IMG/VR virus record: IMGVR_UViG_3300028840_005764
Location: 78,862 to 142,861 of that record
Origin: a virus
Reading direction: 5' to 3' (one strand)
Length of the DNA: 64,000 bases
Shown here piece after piece: positions 13,965-22,410 of this stretch. The notes under the pieces were generated by a model. That model ran no database searches. It was not told the DNA's origin and was given only the letters and a program-made list of their open reading frames with translations. The position numbers were made by a program, and so were the translations under genes. The first letter of the stretch is position 1; each line of letters opens with the position of its first letter.

Positions 13965-15574
13965 GACAGTGCCTTTCTCGTCTCAACTGACCCCAGGGCC
14001 AGACGTAGTAGGGCGTTGATTCCATTCACTGGCTCTGCCTCGATCATCCCTCGGATGAAGGTGGCTGTGAGCTGCCCAGGTTGCTGCACTGGCATTGTTG
14101 GTACACCGTCGTTGGGCGCCAGCTCACGTGCACCTTTCGACTCGGCAGCGAACACCGGGTTTAAATGATACACAGGCGTATCAATACCGATCTCCCGCAC
14201 GTGGTGCATGACCTCAGCGAAGCGCCCGGCTGGTGCATTCTCGTATCCGTCGCTGATCACGAACACAGCCTCGGGTTCGTCGTTCAGCGCCTCCACCAAG
14301 CTGTCAGCAATGGCTGTGTCACCCATCGGACGGACGAGACCATCGCCAGCTTCGATGTCTGTACCACTGACATGGTACTCCTGACTCTCATCACCGGTGT
14401 GCAACAGGGTGTCGCGCATGGCCAAGGCCACCGCCAGGGGTCGCAGTGGTTGGCTGCGGTGACCAGCCATCGATTGTGACGCGTCCACGATGACGGCCAC
14501 CGATTTGTAGCGCGTTGGGAACATCGCTGCGGTCTCCTTCGCCTTCTCGTCCAAGGCGTTCGCAATCTCTTGCGTCAGCCCACACTCGAACGCGTAGAGG
14601 TATAGGCGCACAGCGTCGTACTTCGTCGGGTCCATGTCGACTTCGACGTTTGCGCGCTTTGCTCTTTTCTGTACTGCCATCTTCTGGTGGCCGGTGAGCT
14701 TGCCGCCCTTGGCCACAAGTTTCAGCACATCCTCCTTCTTCGTGTCGGGGTGGTATGTGCTTCTCAGGCCCTCCAGGACCTCCAGAGGAAGTTTAGAGCC
14801 AGCCTTGATATCTTCCTTCGCTTTTTCAAACGAAACGAAGAGAGGCAGGCTCAGGCGTTCACGCACGTCCAGGATGAAGCCCACGCACTCGAGCACTTCC
14901 TTGTATCTGTTCAGCTGGCAGTGCTTCCGGATGTTCTGCTCGAGAATCGTTAGCTCCTTCTTCTTTCGGTAACGCCCACCCTTCTTCAGGATCGATCCGA
15001 TGATTGATGTTAGCCGTAGGCCCCAGGCGTGGGTCAGTGCCGCCCGCATTTTTGTCCTGTACTTCACCGACCAGAGTTGCAGTCTCGGGCTCGAGAGCAG
15101 CGTGCGCAGGATCAGTTTTCTTGTCCTGGCGTTGTTCGCCTTCTTCAGACCCAGGGATGCATCACCCACCCGCAGTCCATCGATCAGCTTCAACATGCGC
15201 TGTGGTGGCAGAGCTTGGAACAGGTGGTACAGCACCATGCGTTCTTGTCCCGGCTCGAGGAACGCTTGTTCCACGCCGTTCCGGGGGAATGACAGCAGCT
15301 TCTTCATACCGATCTGCACGCTGCGGTCGGTCAACCCTGGCAGCGTCAACAGCACGGCGTATACGTCCCTCTCCAGGCCAAAGAGTTCGTCGTGCACACG
15401 CAGTTCGGCAGCCTGTTGTTCGGCGCGCGTGTTGTAGTGCGTCGCGCGCCCCATGGAGCTGACAGCTGTGTCCAGGAATGAGCAGACGGATTTGCTCATC
15501 TTCTTCACAGCAGTCTTGTTCCGTGGCATCCACAGCAGCTGTTCATTCGAGTGCGTTTGCACCAACGTATTCAT
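13961..15574 (-). CDS. Ro60-like protein: helical repeat domain plus VWA
   Basis: 537 residues, nearly the length of Ro60. Residues about 50-350 are helical repeats with basic patches (LKKANNARTRKLILR, QLWSVKYRTKMRAALTHAWG), compatible with a TROVE ring. Residues 356-537 are a VWA domain with a complete MIDAS: D364-x-S366-x-S368, T420 and D442. TROVE-VWA proteins bind misfolded RNAs and Y RNAs; some mycobacteriophages carry them. TROVE assignment is by architecture and weak sequence resemblance, so a generic VWA protein remains possible. Coupled to the ARPP-1-like gene and surrounded by tRNAs. Confidence 0.6.
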   Translation of the reverse strand: MNTLVQTHSNEQLLWMPRNKTAVKKMSKSVCSFLDTAVSSMGRATHYNTRAEQQAAELRVHDELFGLERDVYAVLLTLPGLTDRSVQIGMKKLLSFPRNGVEQAFLEPGQERMVLYHLFQALPPQRMLKLIDGLRVGDASLGLKKANNARTRKLILRTLLSSPRLQLWSVKYRTKMRAALTHAWGLRLTSIIGSILKKGGRYRKKKELTILEQNIRKHCQLNRYKEVLECVGFILDVRERLSLPLFVSFEKAKEDIKAGSKLPLEVLEGLRSTYHPDTKKEDVLKLVAKGGKLTGHQKMAVQKRAKRANVEVDMDPTKYDAVRLYLYAFECGLTQEIANALDEKAKETAAMFPTRYKSVAVIVDASQSMAGHRSQPLRPLAVALAMRDTLLHTGDESQEYHVSGTDIEAGDGLVRPMGDTAIADSLVEALNDEPEAVFVISDGYENAPAGRFAEVMHHVREIGIDTPVYHLNPVFAAESKGARELAPNDGVPTMPVQQPGQLTATFIRGMIEAEPVNGINALLRLALGSVETRKALS

Positions 15575-15737
15575 AGCATCACCTCTCCCGTGGAGTTCTC
15601 CATCAAATTGTTTGTGGAGGAAAGGAAAGATCTAGCGGTAATTACGGAAGCTGGGTCTTTGACATAAACTATTTGTCTGAACCAGCATCACAGTTCCCGC
15701 TAAAAGAAATGGTTGAGTCAATTAGAGCATCACGTTT
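15575..15737. other. Intergenic region upstream of the VWA gene
   Basis: No gene seen. Contains a GGGAGAGGTGATGC ribosome region for the VWA gene on the minus strand and a partial copy (about 15682-15706) of the leader-like sequence seen beside the two tRNAs that follow. Confidence 0.4.
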
Positions 15738-15811
15738 TCTAAGTGACTGGACTTGAACCAGCTACCTACGGTTTTCAGGACCGTTGCTCTTTCCAACTGA
15801 GCTACACTAAA
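15738..15811 (-). tRNA. Degenerate tRNA, anticodon TGA with C33
   Basis: D-stem GCTC/GAGC, anticodon stem ACGGT/ACCGT, loop CCTGAAA (TGA by position), variable AGGTA, T-arm GCTGG/CCAGT. The acceptor TTTAGTG/CACTTAG has a T-T mismatch and a T-G end. TGA would be serine, but the short variable loop does not fit serine tRNAs and position 33 is C. May be decaying. Confidence 0.55.
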
Positions 15812-15876
15812 GTGACCCTCAAGTTCTCAACCAAAACAAGGCGTTTAAAGCGAGGGAAGTAGGACATCACGATTGA

Positions 15877-15949
15877 GTGAAAGAGAAGGATTTGAACCTT
15901 CAACCTTCGGCTCTGCATGCCGATGCTCGACCACTCGAGCTGTCTTCCT
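15877..15949 (-). tRNA. tRNA-Cys(GCA)
   Basis: Anticodon loop ATGCAGA gives GCA; stem TCGGC/GCCGA; T-arm GAAGG/CCTTC. The acceptor AGGAAGA/TCTTTCA has an A-A terminal mismatch. Its upstream leader (15949-15969) repeats that of the preceding tRNA. Confidence 0.8.
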
Positions 15950-15980
15950 AAAGTGACCTCCAAGTTCTCGCTAAAAAATA

Positions 15981-16009
15981 TATACCACAGGTGCTCGAAC
16001 TTTTCGCAA
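15981..16009 (-). promoter_or_regulatory. Candidate phage promoter upstream of tRNA-Cys
   Basis: Minus strand TTGCGA (16004-16009), 17 bp spacer, GGTATA (15981-15986) extended as TGTGGTATATA. Matches the spacing and -10 of the promoters at 48586 and 49387. Confidence 0.5.
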
Positions 16010-16058
16010 GTTTTTTTCTTATTTTTTCACTTTTTCTTCCATAATATATTGGGTGGAA

Positions 16059-16132
16059 TGCCCCCGGTGGGATTTGAACCCAACGTTGCCGGATTGAAAG
16101 CCCGGTGTCCTACCCGTTTGAACGACGGGGGC
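16059..16132 (-). tRNA. tRNA-Glu(TTC)
   Basis: Acceptor GCCCCCG/CGGGGGC, anticodon loop CTTTCAA gives TTC, variable CAACG, T-arm TTGGG/CCCAC, discriminator A. Last minus-strand tRNA of the array. Confidence 0.93.
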
Positions 16133-16138
16133 GAAGGA

Positions 16139-16861
16139 TTATTCTGCAATTGCGTCGTTGATCGCTGCATATATTTCATCTTTTGCTCTTGCTATTTTAT
16201 AGTATGGAACATGGAAAAATTCAGCTAGATGATTATTACGTATCACAAATTCAAATGGCAAATTGGATATGAGGCCTACGTGGCGTTCACGCATTTTTTG
16301 AATACGATCGTTTTTAATTTTATTCACCAGCTCTTCTGGTGGTGTGAGTAGTGAATGTAGGACACGCCGTGCAAAAGGTTTTAATCTTTTTTCTGTGTGT
16401 TCTAATATTTCTTTGTATCTATAATCCCATTTTGCTTGGCATGAATATGGATATGATTTGATTTTATCGACTGAGATATCTTGGTTTTTCATTACCTCAA
16501 TTTTTACATGTTGTTTTGGATCTTTAGGTGTGTATTTAGAATCTTTTCTAAATGCTGTCACAGCAGTATTTAAGAAGTTTTTGCGTGCTATATACATACA
16601 CCAAGTTTTGATTGATGCGCGTGTCTCATCATATTTGTCTAGATTCTTAAACATTTTTAAATATGCTTCTTGAACAAGATCTTCTTTATCTATAAATGAC
16701 GGTATAGATACTTTCCCAGCTTCACGCATAAGGAATGGCCGCAACTCTTGAATAGTTTTGAGGAATAGCTGTTTTCTTTCGTCAGTGACTGTGAATTTTT
16801 TCTGGCGTGGATAGAGTTTCGGGCGTGGGCGGAGCTTCGGGCGTGGTTTTCTGACAATCAC
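16139..16861 (-). CDS. Sigma-70-like RNA polymerase sigma factor
   Basis: 240 residues. Residues about 50-105 show region 2 features (FIDKEDLVQEAYLKMFKNL, then ASIKTWCMYIARKNFLN), and the C-terminus has an HTH-like region 4 (NHLAEFFHVPYYKIARAKDEI). Phage sigma factors redirect host RNA polymerase to late promoters. The N-terminus is a repeat-like basic proline tag (RKPRPKLRPRPKLYPRQ). Recurrent GGTATATAG promoter-like sites in the window are its natural candidates. Region 1.1 absent, as in ECF-type factors. Confidence 0.72.
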   Translation of the reverse strand: MIVRKPRPKLRPRPKLYPRQKKFTVTDERKQLFLKTIQELRPFLMREAGKVSIPSFIDKEDLVQEAYLKMFKNLDKYDETRASIKTWCMYIARKNFLNTAVTAFRKDSKYTPKDPKQHVKIEVMKNQDISVDKIKSYPYSCQAKWDYRYKEILEHTEKRLKPFARRVLHSLLTPPEELVNKIKNDRIQKMRERHVGLISNLPFEFVIRNNHLAEFFHVPYYKIARAKDEIYAAINDAIAE

Positions 16862-16995
16862 TGTACCCTCCGATTTTTTATCAGCGTATAGGACTATCGG
16901 TGGTGTGACTGATACGCAATAGAAAAATACAGATGATTGTCTTGAAACGTTAGGAATTACTTTAAGATTGGAACGTACTATTGGAGAACTTTTGT
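16862..16995. other. Upstream region of the sigma-like gene
   Basis: 134 bp without a gene. It probably carries the sigma-like gene's promoter on the minus strand, but no clear -10/-35 pair was identified. Confidence 0.4.
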
Positions 16996-17607
16996 TTAAA
17001 TTATCAAGTCAATAAGGTTATCAATATCATGACATTCTGGTTGGCTTTGGACTGCCTGTTGAGCTTTTTTGGTGGCTGCTTTCTTACCCATTCCACTTTC
17101 GCACAGGACCTCAACGATCTGCTCGACACGATAGTCCTCGAACTCATTGTTTTCATTGGCTTCATTGGTTTGTTCGAGAGACTGAGCCATGAGATCTCTC
17201 ATCAGCATACGCTTGCGCCCGGTTGGTGGTGGTGCGTTGTTTGATTCGTCTTCTGTGGCTTCTTCGACGCATTGAGCCAAGTTGTAGAACCCACGGTCTG
17301 CTGTCCACTTGATCTTCTGAACCACACCCACAGCATTGCTGTTGATGGTGATGCGCGCATTGACCTCGGCATACACCATCTCCTCTTCCTCCTCGACTTG
17401 GTACCAGCCGTTGTGTGCGTACAGGATTGGGACTACGGTGCGCACCTTCCACAATGTTGGGTCCATCTCGATGCTGTAGACGTGGGTGTCGGTGTCGTGT
17501 GCTGCTAGTGCCACGCCCAGTGCTTGGGTCAACCATTGGGGCAACCAGATCTCTTTGAGATATGCACGCTTTTGTTTTCTGTTGGCGTCATGTCCTTGGA
17601 CTAGCAT
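16996..17607 (-). CDS. Hypothetical acidic protein
   Basis: 203 residues, acidic in the middle (QVEEEEEMVYAEV). The last 50 residues (YRVEQIVEVLCESGMGKKAATKKAQQAV) look like a UBA-type or HTH three-helix unit. Strong AGGAGG ribosome site and an A-rich promoter-like motif upstream at 17631-17663. Function unknown. Confidence 0.65.
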   Translation of the reverse strand: MLVQGHDANRKQKRAYLKEIWLPQWLTQALGVALAAHDTDTHVYSIEMDPTLWKVRTVVPILYAHNGWYQVEEEEEMVYAEVNARITINSNAVGVVQKIKWTADRGFYNLAQCVEEATEDESNNAPPPTGRKRMLMRDLMAQSLEQTNEANENNEFEDYRVEQIVEVLCESGMGKKAATKKAQQAVQSQPECHDIDNLIDLII

Positions 17608-17630
17608 GATATCCTCCTGTGAATACCTTT

Positions 17631-17663
17631 ATTCTACAGCAAAAGTTTTGCTATTTTTCTATA
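17631..17663 (-). promoter_or_regulatory. A-rich promoter-like motif (copy 1)
   Basis: On the minus strand it reads ATAGAAAAAT then TTTTGCTGTAG. Similar sequences occur upstream of the minus-strand genes starting at 18627 (18665-18696), 19955 (19981-20012) and, more weakly, 22269 (22309-22345), always 20-80 bp before the start. Confidence 0.45.
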
Positions 17664-17664
17664 A

Positions 17665-18627
17665 TCAGGCAGCTTTGAGGAGGGTGTCGATCCGGTTCAT
17701 GGCCTCGGTCTTCATCTGCGCGGCGCCGCCCCACCACACGCTATTCAGGCGCGCTTCGTCACCACGGGACTGGCGGTGGTGGTCCGTGTACTCGGCCACG
17801 GCGTTGATCGCTGCCCACGCAGTACCGCGGAAGTCGGCGAGGCCGATGCCCTGGTCAAAGAGACGCACGACCTTGTTCCTGTTGTTCTGTGTGCGCGTCG
17901 GCACCTCGTTCTCGTCCTTTGCCGGGAACAAGCCCTGCGCCAGCATCTGCATCTGGATGTCGGTGAACTTCTGCCGCGCCATCCAGTCCGCGCGCTCCTG
18001 GAACCTGTTGAAGTACAGGTGTGCGAGCCCCAGCGCTTCTCTCGCCTGCTCCATCTTGTCCTTGTACTTGGTTGTGTGGCGGATCCTGAAGGTGTTGGTG
18101 GCACGGCCCATGGCGATGTTCAGCGTGTTTTGGCAGACCACTCTTTCCGGTGTGAACATGCCGCTGCAAGCGCCGCTACCGTCGTGCGACGTGCTCAGTA
18201 GCAGGTACTGCTCGAGGATGTCGTTTCCGGCCACACGCATGACCTCGGGCAGCTTCGCCTGCATCCACACCTTGCGACCGTTCCACAGGCTGCCAGCCGT
18301 GTGGTACATGGCGAGCTTCTCGCCCACGATCCCGTCCAGGAGCTCGAAGGCATCTCGATTCTGGATGCAGTGGTAGCGGCTGCCGCACACGCCCAGCGCC
18401 TCTTCCGTGTCCTTGCGCACGATGGCGTAGTTGCCCACCATCACGTTCATGCGCTCCTCACCGTAGTGCTCGGTGAACAGCTCGCGGGTCTCAACTTCCC
18501 AGTCCAAGCCCGCGGCCACGAGAGCCTCGTCACTGGTCGCGGCGTCTGGGACCTCCACACCCATACCGTGCCACGGGCGCTGTCCGTAGTAGAACATGTT
18601 GTCGTGTTCCTGGATACCTGCGGTCAT
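17665..18627 (-). CDS. DUF932 (phage/plasmid-like) protein
   Basis: 320 residues, GC-rich. The opening (FYYGQRPWHGMGVEVPDAAT) and the central segment (CQNTLNIAMG) are typical of the DUF932 or TIGR03299 phage/plasmid-like family, whose members are widespread but biochemically undefined, often next to helicases or nucleases. It is a full-length copy. Transcribed after an A-rich promoter-like motif. No catalytic residues are known for the family. Confidence 0.8.
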   Translation of the reverse strand: MTAGIQEHDNMFYYGQRPWHGMGVEVPDAATSDEALVAAGLDWEVETRELFTEHYGEERMNVMVGNYAIVRKDTEEALGVCGSRYHCIQNRDAFELLDGIVGEKLAMYHTAGSLWNGRKVWMQAKLPEVMRVAGNDILEQYLLLSTSHDGSGACSGMFTPERVVCQNTLNIAMGRATNTFRIRHTTKYKDKMEQAREALGLAHLYFNRFQERADWMARQKFTDIQMQMLAQGLFPAKDENEVPTRTQNNRNKVVRLFDQGIGLADFRGTAWAAINAVAEYTDHHRQSRGDEARLNSVWWGGAAQMKTEAMNRIDTLLKAA

Positions 18628-18705
18628 AGTGAGATCCTTTCTGTTTGCTGTATCGATGATTCAATACTAGCATACAGTTTTTTCTATTTTTCTATAAAGG
18701 AAAGT

Positions 18706-19128
18706 TTAGGAAGCGACAGGTGAGATTTCGATCTTGACCACTTCTTTGTCTTCGCCGATGGTCGTGTGCTCTTCCAACCCCTTGTTGTAGCTCGACTGCA
18801 TCTTGCGCGCGAAGTCCATGATCGGGCGTGGCTGGTCCGGATACTTTGCCAGCAGCTTCTCTTTGGCCAGCATCACGTCGTTGACCATCTTGTCCACGAT
18901 CAGCTTGTACTTTGGTGTACGTGCGCCTTTGCGTGGTGTGATGGTGATGGCGCAAGCCCACTTGCCCAGGACGTGGAGTCCAGCACCGAGCAGGCCAAGC
19001 ACCTTCTCTTCCTGCTTGACGATCTTTTCGTCCACAGACTTCAACCGTTCTTTGAGCTCATCTCGCTCTTCTCTCAGTTTGCGCAGCTTTGTGGTGGCTT
19101 TCTTCTCCTTGTCACTGTACTTCGCCAT
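18706..19128 (-). CDS. Coiled-coil hypothetical protein
   Basis: 140 residues from ATG 19128, preceded by GAGGGAG. The first 60 residues are a charged coiled coil (KLREERDELKERLKSVDEK), then a possible beta strand and a conserved-looking LLAKYPDQPRPIMDFAR. The upstream frame to 19188 is not needed. Unknown function. Confidence 0.65.
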   Translation of the reverse strand: MAKYSDKEKKATTKLRKLREERDELKERLKSVDEKIVKQEEKVLGLLGAGLHVLGKWACAITITPRKGARTPKYKLIVDKMVNDVMLAKEKLLAKYPDQPRPIMDFARKMQSSYNKGLEEHTTIGEDKEVVKIEISPVAS

Positions 19129-19135
19129 GTCTCCC

Positions 19136-19429
19136 TCAGAGGCAGCGCTTCTCGCCGCAGTCTTGGTCCGCACACACCAGCCAGTCACTCAACGGATATG
19201 TTGAGTCGCTGACCCTCATAGTGAATTCGGAACGGTGAAAAAATACCAACATATATGTACCGCATTTGTTGCATTTTTTTGGGAAAAAGTATTCGTACCG
19301 CAACAGACGTAGAATGTACCTCCACGCATCCCATGCCATACAGCAGACAGATTTTAAATGACCCTGTTTCAGGTGAATCCATCCAGCTATTGTGAAGTTC
19401 TTGATGTGTATTAACGTATTATTCTTCAT
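19136..19429 (-). CDS. Hypothetical protein with CxxC pairs
   Basis: 97 residues from ATG 19429. Cysteine pairs (CNKCG near residue 55 and CADQDCG near 87) suggest zinc binding. Starts 9 bp after the lipoprotein gene's stop. Function unknown. Confidence 0.55.
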   Translation of the reverse strand: MKNNTLIHIKNFTIAGWIHLKQGHLKSVCCMAWDAWRYILRLLRYEYFFPKKCNKCGTYMLVFFHRSEFTMRVSDSTYPLSDWLVCADQDCGEKRCL

Positions 19430-19437
19430 GATCGTAT

Positions 19438-19671
19438 TCACCGTTGGCAGCTTTTGATGCAACGGTTCTTTTCATTGACGCACGCCTTCTTCGTGTTGAT
19501 GTGGCTTCGCGACAGACATGTCTCGTACTGTGCATCGCACTCGGCGATGCACTGGTACACGTTGCTTGTATCTGTGGTGGTCGTGCTTGCGTATGGTGAG
19601 GTATATCCACCAGGTGGCACAGATATACATCCTATACAAAAAAACATTGTCACGATGATGATTTTCAACAT
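19438..19671 (-). CDS. Cysteine-patterned lipoprotein A
   Basis: 77 residues from ATG 19671 with an AGGAGG ribosome site. Signal peptide and lipobox (IIIVTMFFCIGC) predict a lipid-anchored protein. The mature part has C-x3-C-x6-C (CIAECDAQYETC) and later C-x6-C-x3-C (CVNEKNRCIKSC), likely a disulfide-stapled helical hairpin. The same spacing occurs in the lipoprotein at 38787. Function unknown; envelope-facing. Confidence 0.7.
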   Translation of the reverse strand: MLKIIIVTMFFCIGCISVPPGGYTSPYASTTTTDTSNVYQCIAECDAQYETCLSRSHINTKKACVNEKNRCIKSCQR

Positions 19672-19679
19672 ATTGCCTC

Positions 19680-19955
19680 CTATAGTTCTACATATGGCAG
19701 CCATTCTGCCGGGACAGAAAAGTCTGTGGCTATGCCCATTACACCAACAGAGAAGTGGTGGTCCATGTCGCTGTCTGCCAACAGCATCCAGAAACCTTGT
19801 TCGTTTTGGACTTCGACACGATCACCAAACAGGCGCCAGGCATGAGCTCGCATACCTTTGTTACCGTTGGTACCGAACACACCAATGGTTGCGCCCTTGC
19901 TGATAGCGGTTCGGATTGTGTCGTATTGTTTTTCTTCTTTGACGCTGAATAGCAT
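19680..19955 (-). CDS. Hypothetical protein
   Basis: 91 residues. A beta-rich pattern (ATIGVFGTNGNKGMR, RVEVQNEQGFWMLLADS) suggests a small globular domain. Expressed after an A-rich promoter-like motif at 19981-20012 with a GGAGG site. No family recognised. Confidence 0.6.
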   Translation of the reverse strand: MLFSVKEEKQYDTIRTAISKGATIGVFGTNGNKGMRAHAWRLFGDRVEVQNEQGFWMLLADSDMDHHFSVGVMGIATDFSVPAEWLPYVEL

Positions 19956-20052
19956 TTATTCCTCCACCATCTATAATTACACGATAGCAAAAGATTCGTA
20001 GAATTTTTCTATGAATGTGATGTAGAAAATTGGAGGCAGGATATCTGAGCGC

Positions 20053-20277
20053 TCATTCTCTCTCGTCGTACTCTTCTTTTGGATAGTCGCGCTCTCTCTT
20101 CTCATCAATGATGAGAGTGAGCCCACCATCCCTACGACGTGATGGAAACACAAGGCATTTCATCTCTGATAGATCAATTTCACATCGTGGTGCGCCCCAT
20201 TCACCAATGTAGAACGGAGGCTTCTCGGGATCGTTTTTATCGATTTTCTTCAATGGGATTTCAATACGTCCAGACAT
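20053..20277 (-). CDS. Hypothetical protein
   Basis: 74 residues with many charged residues and a very acidic or basic C-terminus (KRERDYPKEEYDERE). Downstream of the promoter candidate at 20347-20376. Not recognised. Confidence 0.55.
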   Translation of the reverse strand: MSGRIEIPLKKIDKNDPEKPPFYIGEWGAPRCEIDLSEMKCLVFPSRRRDGGLTLIIDEKRERDYPKEEYDERE

Positions 20278-20427
20278 TGTGTTTCCTTTTCTCCTTTGAC
20301 GTTGACATATAATATATCTGCTGAACCCTATAAAGGCGCACCTCTATATACCATAATTGGTGAAAGTTTTTGTGAATTTTTCAGGGTTGCCTAAAAGGCT
20401 AGGAATGGCGATACTTTGACGGATTTT
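20278..20427. other. Intergenic control region
   Basis: 150 bp without a gene. Contains the promoter candidate on the minus strand at 20347-20376 and a small GCCTAAAAGGC palindrome near 20390-20400 beside the end of the ATPase gene. Confidence 0.5.
20347..20376 (-). promoter_or_regulatory. Candidate phage promoter
   Basis: Minus strand TTCACA (20371-20376), 18 bp spacer, GGTATA (20347-20352), in the context ATTATGGTATATAGAG. Shares the GGTATATAG -10 with promoters at 48586 and 49387 and points toward the gene starting at 20277. Confidence 0.5.
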
Positions 20428-21756
20428 TTAGGCGCTTAAGGCACAAATGATCTTTGCGAACAGCTCGTCGCATGCATCTCGGTGCTCCACGCTGCCGTCC
20501 TCGAGACCACCGTCATGTGCCAGCTCATGCACGAGGGTGGAGATTAGCTGTTTGCGGTCTGTCAGCGTGCGTCTGGCGAGCTCAATGCGTCCATCACCCT
20601 GCCAGCGGCCGAGGATGGCGTCTGAGTAGAAGTCCACGATGTTGATCTCGTGGCCAGGGCAGTGCTCTTTCACCAGGTTCACAGCCCATTCGAAGCGCAC
20701 CTGCTCCTCGGCCTCCAGCTCCATCAGGCTGTAGATGTGCTTGGCCTGTGTCTCCAGCTGCTGCTGCTTGCTCTCGTATGACCCCGTCTCCTTTTCTATG
20801 ACAGCTTTCAGCGTGCGGCCCACAGCCACACCCTTGATACCATAGTGCTTGGCGTCCATGGTCTCGACACTGCTCGACACAGGAACGGCCTCGTCGCCGT
20901 GCTTCTCGGTGAAGATCTTGGCCATGGCCGTGGAGATGGTGCTGTTCGTGTACAGGTTATCGCGAACTGCACGCCCCTCTTCCCATTCATCATTCTGAAG
21001 CAGCTGCCAGATGTCTTCGGTCTTCACCATCTTGCGGGACAGAGCCTTGTTCAGCACTTTGGTGATCGCGTACTTCAAGGACCAGGGATCGGCCAGTCGA
21101 CGGTCACGATCCAAGTCCACATCGTCCAGGTCGTAGCCGTAGAAGTAGCGACCAGGCAACCGACCAACGTACACACCCTTGACGTACAGCACGCCAACCT
21201 TGTCCTCTGCCGTCAGGATCCTGTCATAGTCCAGGTCGATCATGTCGGCCTTCTTGATCTTCGACAGGAAGAGACAACGTTCCTTGATCTCGTCCCAGTC
21301 CTCTTTGCCCAGCCCAATGACATCGACCTGGATCGCATTGCGGTATTTGACGGGTGAGCACTCCACCTTCAGGACCTCAGCCCCGAACTGGTCGCTGTGC
21401 TCGATGTGCGGGATCCACTGCTCGGCCCCAGACCGGCAACGCACGGTGAAACCCATGCGGCTGAGAACCAACCACGCCAGCTTGAAGCCCTCACCGAACT
21501 TGCCACGCTGCCGGTTGTCTTCGGCCTTGGACGTGGTGCCCATGAGCAGAGTCTCGCGGTCGATGACCACACCTTGGTTCACGATGCGCAGCATCGGCTC
21601 CTTGGTGTTGGTAATGTAGTTGACCTCCATGTCCCGGCCGATGTCGTGAGCGTCCTGGGCGTTCTGCAGGAGCTCCCTGATGGCCTCCCACGCGCCCCAG
21701 TTGCGCACGTAGCCAGGGTTCAAGGTGAGCTCGAGAGTGGTTCTGGTGGCGCGCAT
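20428..21756 (-). CDS. GHKL-type ATPase fused to a HELAH metallopeptidase-like end
   Basis: 442 residues. N-terminal Bergerat-fold motifs: N-box AIRELLQNAQDAHD (residues 25-38), a G1-like LRIVNQGVVI and a G2 motif GKFGEGFKLA (about 84-93), as in Hsp90/MutL/histidine kinase ATPases. The C-terminus has LVHELAHDGGLEDGS with H410, E411 and H414, the zinc-peptidase HExxH, plus a later GSVEH. Combining an ATP switch and a protease-like site in one phage protein is unusual. It may instead be a wholly structural HExxH-like match. Confidence 0.6.
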   Translation of the reverse strand: MRATRTTLELTLNPGYVRNWGAWEAIRELLQNAQDAHDIGRDMEVNYITNTKEPMLRIVNQGVVIDRETLLMGTTSKAEDNRQRGKFGEGFKLAWLVLSRMGFTVRCRSGAEQWIPHIEHSDQFGAEVLKVECSPVKYRNAIQVDVIGLGKEDWDEIKERCLFLSKIKKADMIDLDYDRILTAEDKVGVLYVKGVYVGRLPGRYFYGYDLDDVDLDRDRRLADPWSLKYAITKVLNKALSRKMVKTEDIWQLLQNDEWEEGRAVRDNLYTNSTISTAMAKIFTEKHGDEAVPVSSSVETMDAKHYGIKGVAVGRTLKAVIEKETGSYESKQQQLETQAKHIYSLMELEAEEQVRFEWAVNLVKEHCPGHEINIVDFYSDAILGRWQGDGRIELARRTLTDRKQLISTLVHELAHDGGLEDGSVEHRDACDELFAKIICALSA

Positions 21757-21810
21757 ATCGTCTCCTATTGAGTCACACGTGGTTTGTATTCACACATTGT
21801 TGTTGTGGTT

Positions 21811-22269
21811 CTATTTGTCCTTGGGTCCGGTGATGAAGTACTTCATCGTTCTCTTCTCGCCCTTGCTCTGGACCTGCCCGGCCTTCTTCAACGCGGCAAT
21901 GGCGATGCTGATGTACTTGCTGGCCTCCCCCAAATGTTCGCCGATCTCGCTCACGCTCATCTCAGCACCGCTTTCACGCAGCACCTTGAGGATGTTGCGC
22001 TTGAGGACCTTGGGTTCACTGTGACGCTGCTCGCCGTTGACGCCGAACAGTTCCTTGAGTGTCATCTCCTGGACGTACTCCGTCACGCCTTTGTCGTCGA
22101 GCATGCCCAGGAAGTCGCTGAATGCCATGTCCGGTGTCATGTCGCTGATCTGCTCCTTGATCACGGGCCCGACGCCGTACAGCTCAATGAACTTCTTCAG
22201 CATCCCCTCGTTGGTCAATTGCCCCGTGGCCTTCTCGTTCTTGCTCTTGTTACTGATCTTTTTGCTCAT
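21811..22269 (-). CDS. Winged-helix protein
   Basis: 152 residues from ATG 22269 with GAGGAG upstream. The C-terminal third (VLKRNILKVLRESGAEMSVSE, IGEHLGEASKYISIAIAALKK, then KYFITGP) is a winged helix. The N-terminus is lysine-rich. Likely a DNA-binding regulator. Its promoter region holds the weak fourth copy of the A-rich motif. Confidence 0.6.
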   Translation of the reverse strand: MSKKISNKSKNEKATGQLTNEGMLKKFIELYGVGPVIKEQISDMTPDMAFSDFLGMLDDKGVTEYVQEMTLKELFGVNGEQRHSEPKVLKRNILKVLRESGAEMSVSEIGEHLGEASKYISIAIAALKKAGQVQSKGEKRTMKYFITGPKDK

Positions 22270-22410
22270 CTTTTTCTCCTCTTTTATCAGAGCGTTGTTT
22301 GTAATCAGTATATCATCGAACATCAAAGCATTTTGCTATTTTCATTTTATTCAATCGCTATGTCAATTAAAAACAGCATAACTTTGACAGAATTCTATGA
22401 CCTTTTATCT

